This document shows positions 8,331 through 11,022 of a stretch of 11,022 nt of DNA, one piece after another. This DNA is from a bacterium. GTDB taxonomy: Bacteria > Actinomycetota > Acidimicrobiia > Acidimicrobiales > CATQHL01. Under the pieces are notes generated by a model, which ran no database searches, had not been told where the DNA came from, and was given only the letters and a program-made list of their open reading frames with translations. Made by a program: the position numbers and the translations under genes. The DNA lies in contig JAPPKQ010000202.1 of NCBI GenBank assembly GCA_028819945.1, positions 1 to 11,022 on the forward strand. Direction: 5' to 3'. Each line of letters starts with the position of its first letter. Position 1 is the first letter of the stretch.

Positions 8331-9146
8331 GGCCCGGAGCACGGTCAGCGTGTAGGTCCGGCTGGCGACGGCGTCGCTGCCGGTCACCTTCACCTTGACG
8401 GTGTTGGCGCCCACGGCGAGCGCCAGCTGGAATCCGGGCTCGATGTCGTCGGCGTCGGCGAGCGGCGCGTCGTTTTCGTCGAGGAAGGCCACGCTGGCGC
8501 CGGCGGCGGCGGCCGTCGGCGTCACGGTGATCGTGTCGACGGGGTTCGCCGCGTCGGCGGTGTAGGTCAGGGTGCCGGCGGCGAAGGTCTCGTTGAGGGC
8601 GATCGTGCTGCCGTCGTCCGGGTTTTCCAGGGCGAGGGCGCTGAGCGTCGGGTCGGCGTTGGCCCGGCCGCGGACCTGGATCTTCACGGAGCGGCTGCCC
8701 CTGCCCGTGCCCGGCAGTTCGTTCCGGTCGTCGGCGATGCTCCAGCCGTTGGCCGCAACGGTCTCGGAGTTGGAATTGGTGAGGCGGTACTCGATTCCGG
8801 TATTGCCGGTGCCGGCGTCGTTGGAGAGCACCGCCATGTAGGCCGTTTCCGGCTTCAGCACGGCGCCGCCGGCGGGCGCGTCGAAGCAGTTGACGCTGTC
8901 GGCCGCGAAGCCGCCGGCGGGGTCGGCGAAGGTGTAGAGCAGGCTGTCCGGGTTGCCGCCGCTCACGGAGTAGAGGCGCAGGAGCGCTTCGCCGGTGTTG
9001 TCGCCCGCGACCTGGATGCAGATCTGGTCGATGGTGTATCCGCCGGGGCTCGTCCCGGTCCGGAAGCGCTGCCCGAGATAGTCCCGCGTAGTGCCCTGGT
9101 TGTTCTGCCCCGTGTTGGAGACCAGCACCTCGGCGGCCGCCAGCGC
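8070..9146 (-). CDS. Middle fragment of the giant repeat protein, ended by a frameshift
   Basis: The frame opens after the poly-C junction with ALAAAEVLVSNTG and encodes R module 1, Cad1 and the first part of Cad2. Near 8187 the protein leaves its repeat pattern after ITVTPT. It runs about 38 residues of Pro/Trp/Ser-rich out-of-frame sequence (PAPAWPSSTPATW) and stops at a TGA at 8070-8072. An apparent GTG start at 9128 lies within the conserved E-V-L-V-S-N-T-G motif and has no Shine-Dalgarno-like sequence, so I treat this as an internal piece, not a separate gene. The same repeat pattern resumes in another frame immediately, showing that a 10-bp loss is responsible. If the deletion is real, everything downstream is untranslated; if it is an error, the frame continues to the left edge. 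Confidence 0.8.
   Translation of the reverse strand, partial: ALAAAEVLVSNTGQNNQGTTRDYLGQRFRTGTSPGGYTIDQICIQVAGDNTGEALLRLYSVSGGNPDSLLYTFADPAGGFAADSVNCFDAPAGGAVLKPETAYMAVLSNDAGTGNTGIEYRLTNSNSETVAANGWSIADDRNELPGTGRGSRSVKIQVRGRANADPTLSALALENPDDGSTIALNETFAAGTLTYTADAANPVDTITVTPTAAAAGASVAFLDENDAPLADADDIEPGFQLALAVGANTVKVKVTGSDAVASRTYTLTVLRANADTTLSALALENPDDDSAIDLNETFAAGTTSYTADVANAVDAITVTPTPAPAWPSSTPATWRSPTPTTPSPDSRWRWPQAPTSSR
8181..8191 (-). other. Frameshift site: 10-bp deletion at a short direct repeat
   Basis: Aligning Cad2 to Cad1 and other copies shows 10 bases missing between the codons for ITVTPT and GASVAF. Cad7 and other copies keep a GGCCGCCGAC-like block here (TPTAAD). Restoring it would place two copies of CGCCGAC 10 bp apart, and loss of one copy plus the 3-bp spacer gives exactly the observed sequence. 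The restored protein would read TPTAADAGASVAF, matching the family. Confidence 0.8.
8331..8666 (-). repeat. Cadherin-like beta-sandwich module 1
   Basis: A 112-residue module reading RANADPTLSALALENP, LNETFAAGTLTYTADAAN, TITVTPTAAAAGASVAFLD, ADADDIEPGFQLALAVG, NTVKVKVTGSD and RTYTLTVLRA. It fits the cadherin-like beta-sandwich domain (the Pfam family with the LsxLxL, Y-T-A-x-V and YT-x-x-V-x-R core). Length is exactly 336 nt, shared with four other copies. It is followed directly by a near-duplicate (Cad2), with no R module between. Confidence 0.75.
8667..9146 (-). repeat. R module 1 (choice-of-anchor R-like)
   Basis: Motifs in order are EVLVSNTG, QRFRTG, GGYTIDQICIQV, GEALLRLYSVSGGNPDSLLY, TFADPAGG, VNCFDAPAGG, PETAYMAVLSNDAG, GWSIADDRN and KIQVRG. 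This is the pattern I associate with the choice-of-anchor R domain of secreted bacterial proteins. It is one of two R copies carrying the paired Cys (QIC and VNC). Its DNA is close to that of R4 over much of the length. Confidence 0.65.
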
Positions 9147-9245
9147 CCCCCCCCCCCCGGCGGGCCCCGCGCCCCGGCGGGTTTAGGGGTTTTTTGCGCC
9201 CTAGGCGAAAGAGAACATAAACATTAAGGTAATTCCCACAAACTA
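9147..9245. other. Anomalous AT-rich and homopolymer junction inside the giant gene
   Basis: This stretch differs sharply from everything around it. Bases 9181-9250 hold 29 G or C in 70 by my count, against a surrounding level near 70%. It contains a run of 13 C (9146-9158), a repeated CCCCGGCGGG word, T runs at 9190-9195 and 9257-9263, and three in-frame stops on the minus strand. No module can be read here. It is either a faulty assembly join between two module-bearing pieces or a real insertion or decay patch. It does not look like a normal intergenic region, since the sequence after it starts mid-linker with no signal peptide or ribosome binding site. Confidence 0.7.
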
Positions 9246-11021
9246 GTAGGTAAAGGTTTTTTTCCGGTCCGTCGCGCTGGAAATCTCGGTCTCGACGCCG
9301 CCGTCCACCCTGATCCACTGGAAGGTGTAGCCGGTCGGGAAGGCGGTGGAGGGCAGGTCGTGGGCGTCGGCGATGTCGCCGAGCCCGGCGGTCAGGGTCT
9401 CGCCCGACCGGGCGGTGCCGGCAATCTCGGGCCGGCCGTCGTCGATAATGGTGATCCCGGCCCGCCGCACGCCGCCGGTGTAGATCGTCCGGTAGTGGGG
9501 GAAGCCGAAGACGGAGGGTCCGCTCAGGAAGAGGGAGAGGGTCTCGTCCGGGTCGGCGACGGTGTCCTTGTTGAGGGTGACCCGGTATCGGCGGTAGTAG
9601 CGCCAGGTGCCGTCGCCCAGGTCTTCGAAGCGCTCGGGCGGGACTTCCTCGTAGCGCGGCCTCAGCGCGCCGTAGTCGTCGACCACGGTCGCGGTGTCTT
9701 CTTCCAGGCTCGCGCGGAAGGTGACCCGGTCGTCGGGCCGCTTGGAGACGACGATGGTGAGGTCGAACCAGGCGTGGGAGTCCTCGTTGAACCTCTCGGT
9801 CTCGGTGCCATCTTCGGTGACGCTGATGAGGGTCGCGGTGACGGTGGGCCGGGGCCCGATCGCCGCGGTCTCGGCGCTCTCGCGGGTCTCGGCGTTGCTG
9901 GCGCCGTCGGGGAAGGAGACCTTCACCCTGACGGTCTTGCCCTCGTCGGCGGCGGCCAGGGTGTAGGTCGGGTCCGTCGCGCCGGAAATGTCGGTCGGGG
10001 TGCCGCCGTCCACCCGCACCCACTGGAAGGAATAGCCGTCGGGGAAGGTCGTGGCGGGCAGGCCGTCGGCGTCGGCGATGTCGCCGAGGGTCGCGGTCAG
10101 GACCGCGCCCACGTCGGTCGCGCCGGCGATCCCGGGGGCGCCCCCAGAGGTGGCGTTGGTTACGCTCTCGTCGGTGAAGCTCGCCACCTCGTTGTCGGCG
10201 GCGTCCTTCAGCTTGTTGTCGGTACCCGTGGCCGGCTTGGTGTAGGAGACCTTGAACCCGGTGTCGTCGGCGGCCGCGGCGCTGGCGAGCGTGAGGGTCA
10301 CGGTCTTGCCGCTTATGGCGGGCGTGCCGGTGAGGGAAACCGCCTGCTCGCTGCCGCCGGCCGGCGTCTTCTTCACCGCGAAGGCGCTGTTGGCCAGGTT
10401 CGCCGCCGCGGCGAGGTCCTCGTCGAAGGTCAGCACCAGGGCGGTTCCGGTCACCTCCGCCGAATCCAGGGTGGGCGCGGCGGTGTCGGGGGTGCAGCTC
10501 TGGGCTGCGGTGCGGATGCAGACGTCCTTGGTGGCGCCGGTGGTTAGGGTCGTCTGGTAGTTGTCGTTGTCGAGGGAGGACGCGTTGGCGGTCAGCCAGG
10601 CGTTGTTGAAATTGTAATACCGGTTGTCGCCGAAGGTACCAGTGTCCGTGGCGTCGTTCAGCGGCAGGGTCTCGCCGGCCCATTCCAGCACCAGCCCGGA
10701 GTCATGGCCGAGGTTGTGCGAGACCCTTAGGGTCACGGTGCCGCCGGTGATCCTGAGGATGCGGATGGTGTATTCGGTTCCGCCGTGGGTGAAGGTGTAG
10801 TCGTCGAGGCTGCCGTAACCGCCGAAAGCCGATTCTGCGTAGCCGCGCGTGCCGCCGCTGGCGCCCACGGTCATCTCGGTCGTCCAGGGCAGGTCGGAGG
10901 TCGTCTGCGCCCTTGCGTCCTGTGCCGGTGCCGCCAGCAGGCCGGCGGCGGCGGCGAGCAGCAGGATCAGCCCCGTGCGCAGCAGGCCCGCCCGCCGGCA
11001 CGTGCGCCGGATGCCCGTGCG
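9243..11021 (-). CDS. N-terminal part of a giant secreted modular repeat protein (5' end outside window)
   Basis: The frame is open from the first complete codon at 11021 to a TAG at 9243-9245, giving 592 residues. I see a signal peptide (residues about 1-38), W module (50-179), SwmB-like domain (182-289), F Ig-like module (294-389), Calx-beta-like domain (390-529) and a second F module (530 to end) that breaks off after SSATD. No in-frame ATG, GTG or TTG precedes the signal peptide, so the start lies beyond base 11022. The ATG at 10874 (residue 50) is in frame but lacks a Shine-Dalgarno-like sequence and would discard the signal peptide, so I reject it as the start. Such domain mixtures are known from large secreted adhesins and matrix proteins; binding target unknown. 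The stop lies in anomalous sequence, so this is probably not the natural C-terminus. The frame matches that of the fragment below 9146, suggesting one gene. Confidence 0.85.
   Translation of the reverse strand, partial: RTGIRRTCRRAGLLRTGLILLLAAAAGLLAAPAQDARAQTTSDLPWTTEMTVGASGGTRGYAESAFGGYGSLDDYTFTHGGTEYTIRILRITGGTVTLRVSHNLGHDSGLVLEWAGETLPLNDATDTGTFGDNRYYNFNNAWLTANASSLDNDNYQTTLTTGATKDVCIRTAAQSCTPDTAAPTLDSAEVTGTALVLTFDEDLAAAANLANSAFAVKKTPAGGSEQAVSLTGTPAISGKTVTLTLASAAAADDTGFKVSYTKPATGTDNKLKDAADNEVASFTDESVTNATSGGAPGIAGATDVGAVLTATLGDIADADGLPATTFPDGYSFQWVRVDGGTPTDISGATDPTYTLAAADEGKTVRVKVSFPDGASNAETRESAETAAIGPRPTVTATLISVTEDGTETERFNEDSHAWFDLTIVVSKRPDDRVTFRASLEEDTATVVDDYGALRPRYEEVPPERFEDLGDGTWRYYRRYRVTLNKDTVADPDETLSLFLSGPSVFGFPHYRTIYTGGVRRAGITIIDDGRPEIAGTARSGETLTAGLGDIADAHDLPSTAFPTGYTFQWIRVDGGVETEISSATDRKKTFTY
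9246..9434 (-). repeat. F module 2, truncated
   Basis: This Ig-like copy starts PEIAGTARSGETLTAGLGD and proceeds through YTFQWIRVDGG to ISSATD. Intact copies then continue with a T-Y-T-L strand and roughly 35 more residues. Here the sequence turns into DRKKTFTY and a TAG. The break coincides with the start of the AT-rich junction, so the loss of the last third is probably caused by whatever made that junction. Confidence 0.7.
9435..9854 (-). other. Calx-beta-like domain
   Basis: About 140 residues from VTATLISVTEDG, with TVVDDYGALRP in the middle and the closing signature DPDETLSLFLSGP followed by GITIIDDG. The DETL-x-L-x-L-x-x-P and I-x-I-x-DD motifs are the hallmarks of Calx-beta repeats, many of which bind calcium through their acidic loops. 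It is the only copy in the window. The insertion holding PRYEEVPPERFEDLGDG makes it longer than a typical domain of this family. Confidence 0.65.
9855..10142 (-). repeat. F module 1 (Ig-like, DIADADG...FQW)
   Basis: Ig-like repeat with the ordered motifs VGAVLTATLGDIADADGL, YSFQWVRVDGG, ISGATDPTYTLAAADEGK and VRVKVSFPDG. The Trp in FQW and the YTL-x-A-D-x-G-K strand are the usual core of this repeat, which is frequent in large secreted bacterial proteins. It is intact and serves as the template for judging the broken copy at 9246-9434. Confidence 0.75.
10155..10478 (-). other. SwmB-like (SWM repeat) domain
   Basis: The segment runs from APTLDSAEVTG through LVLTFDEDL, a TVTLTL strand, KVSYTKPATG and KDAADNEVASF to ESVTN. 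That order of strands matches the repeat first described in the cyanobacterial swimming protein SwmB and found widely in secreted bacterial repeat proteins. It occurs once in this window, next to the N-terminus. The family match is from memory of the motif order. Confidence 0.65.
10485..10874 (-). repeat. W module 1 (MTVG-type beta module)
   Basis: This is the first copy of a module repeated in the window, beginning W-T-T-E-M-T-V-G and followed by a Gly/Tyr-rich segment, a SLDDYTFTHGG strand and a hydrophobic strand pattern. Unlike later copies it lacks the Cys pair before MTVG. It carries instead two Cys near its end (DVC and QSC). I do not recognise a named family. It is probably an all-beta extracellular unit. 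Confidence 0.6.
10908..11021 (-). other. Signal peptide coding region
   Basis: The first 38 in-window codons encode an Arg-rich stretch (RRTCRRAGLLRTG), a hydrophobic core (LILLLAAAAGLLAA) and two possible signal peptidase I sites, APA|Q after residue 33 and ARA|Q after residue 38. This predicts Sec export. The Cys lies before the hydrophobic core, so it is not a lipobox. The Arg pair before AGLL only weakly resembles a Tat motif. One or a few residues including the initiator are missing at the window edge. Confidence 0.85.
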
Positions 11022-11022
11022 C

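Noticed and set aside
8070..9128. A separate secreted protein gene starting at GTG 9128
   Set aside because: The GTG encodes Val in the conserved EVLVSNTG motif. There is no ribosome binding site or signal peptide, and the C-terminal tail is out-of-frame sequence from a deletion.
9160..9215. Transcription terminator or promoter in the AT-rich junction
   Set aside because: The repeated CCCCGGCGGG words are mainly direct repeats and I see no convincing stem followed by a T run in the gene's direction. No promoter-like pair of boxes with a following start site is evident.
9243..10874. A complete gene starting at the ATG at 10874
   Set aside because: The ATG is the Met of the recurring MTVG motif, lacks a Shine-Dalgarno-like sequence, and is preceded in frame by a clear signal peptide reaching the window edge.
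1..11022. CRISPR array or mobile element suggested by the many repeats
   Set aside because: The repeats are coding modules of about 330-520 bp with preserved frame, not short repeats with unique spacers. No transposase, integrase or terminal inverted repeats are visible.

Overview
The window is almost entirely the inside of one very large gene on the minus strand. It encodes a secreted or surface-displayed protein built from repeated beta-sandwich modules. The gene enters at the right edge with its start codon outside the window and leaves at the left edge with its end outside. About 3,670 codons are visible. GC content is very high, with G or C at most third codon positions on the minus strand, and this produces long empty mirror frames on the plus strand. 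The N-terminus has an Arg-rich start, a Leu/Ala core and Ala-X-Ala cleavage sites ending in AQ. That fits a Sec-exported protein of a Gram-negative, probably a high-GC Pseudomonadota (Alphaproteobacteria would fit best); this taxonomic guess is inference only.

Layout in gene order (right to left). 11021-9243: signal peptide, W1 (a module opening with M-T-V-G), a SwmB-like domain, F1 (an Ig-like module with a FQW motif), a Calx-beta-like domain and a second F module that stops abruptly. 9245-9147: a junction unlike the rest of the window, with AT-rich sequence, in-frame stops and a run of 13 C. 9146-2470: alternating R modules (resembling choice-of-anchor R) and cadherin-like beta-sandwich modules (Cad), in the order R1-Cad1-Cad2-R2-Cad3-F3-W2-Cad4-Cad5-R3-Cad6-R4-Cad7-Cad8-R5-Cad9-R6. 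2469-1: F and W modules alternate (F4-W3-F5-W4-F6-W5-F7-W6) and run off the edge.

Two places break the reading frame. One is the junction at 9147-9245. The other is a 10-bp deletion near 8181-8191 inside Cad2, flanked by what would have been a 7-bp direct repeat. Below that deletion one frame is open from about 8187 to base 1. The plain reading is one giant adhesin-like or matrix protein gene, damaged either in the genome or in the assembly. I see no second gene, RNA gene, transposon, CRISPR array, promoter or terminator.

Module lengths are strikingly regular: Cad is 330-342 nt (five copies are exactly 336), R about 480-520, F about 290-355 and W about 350-395. Module names W, F, R and Cad are used throughout this annotation.
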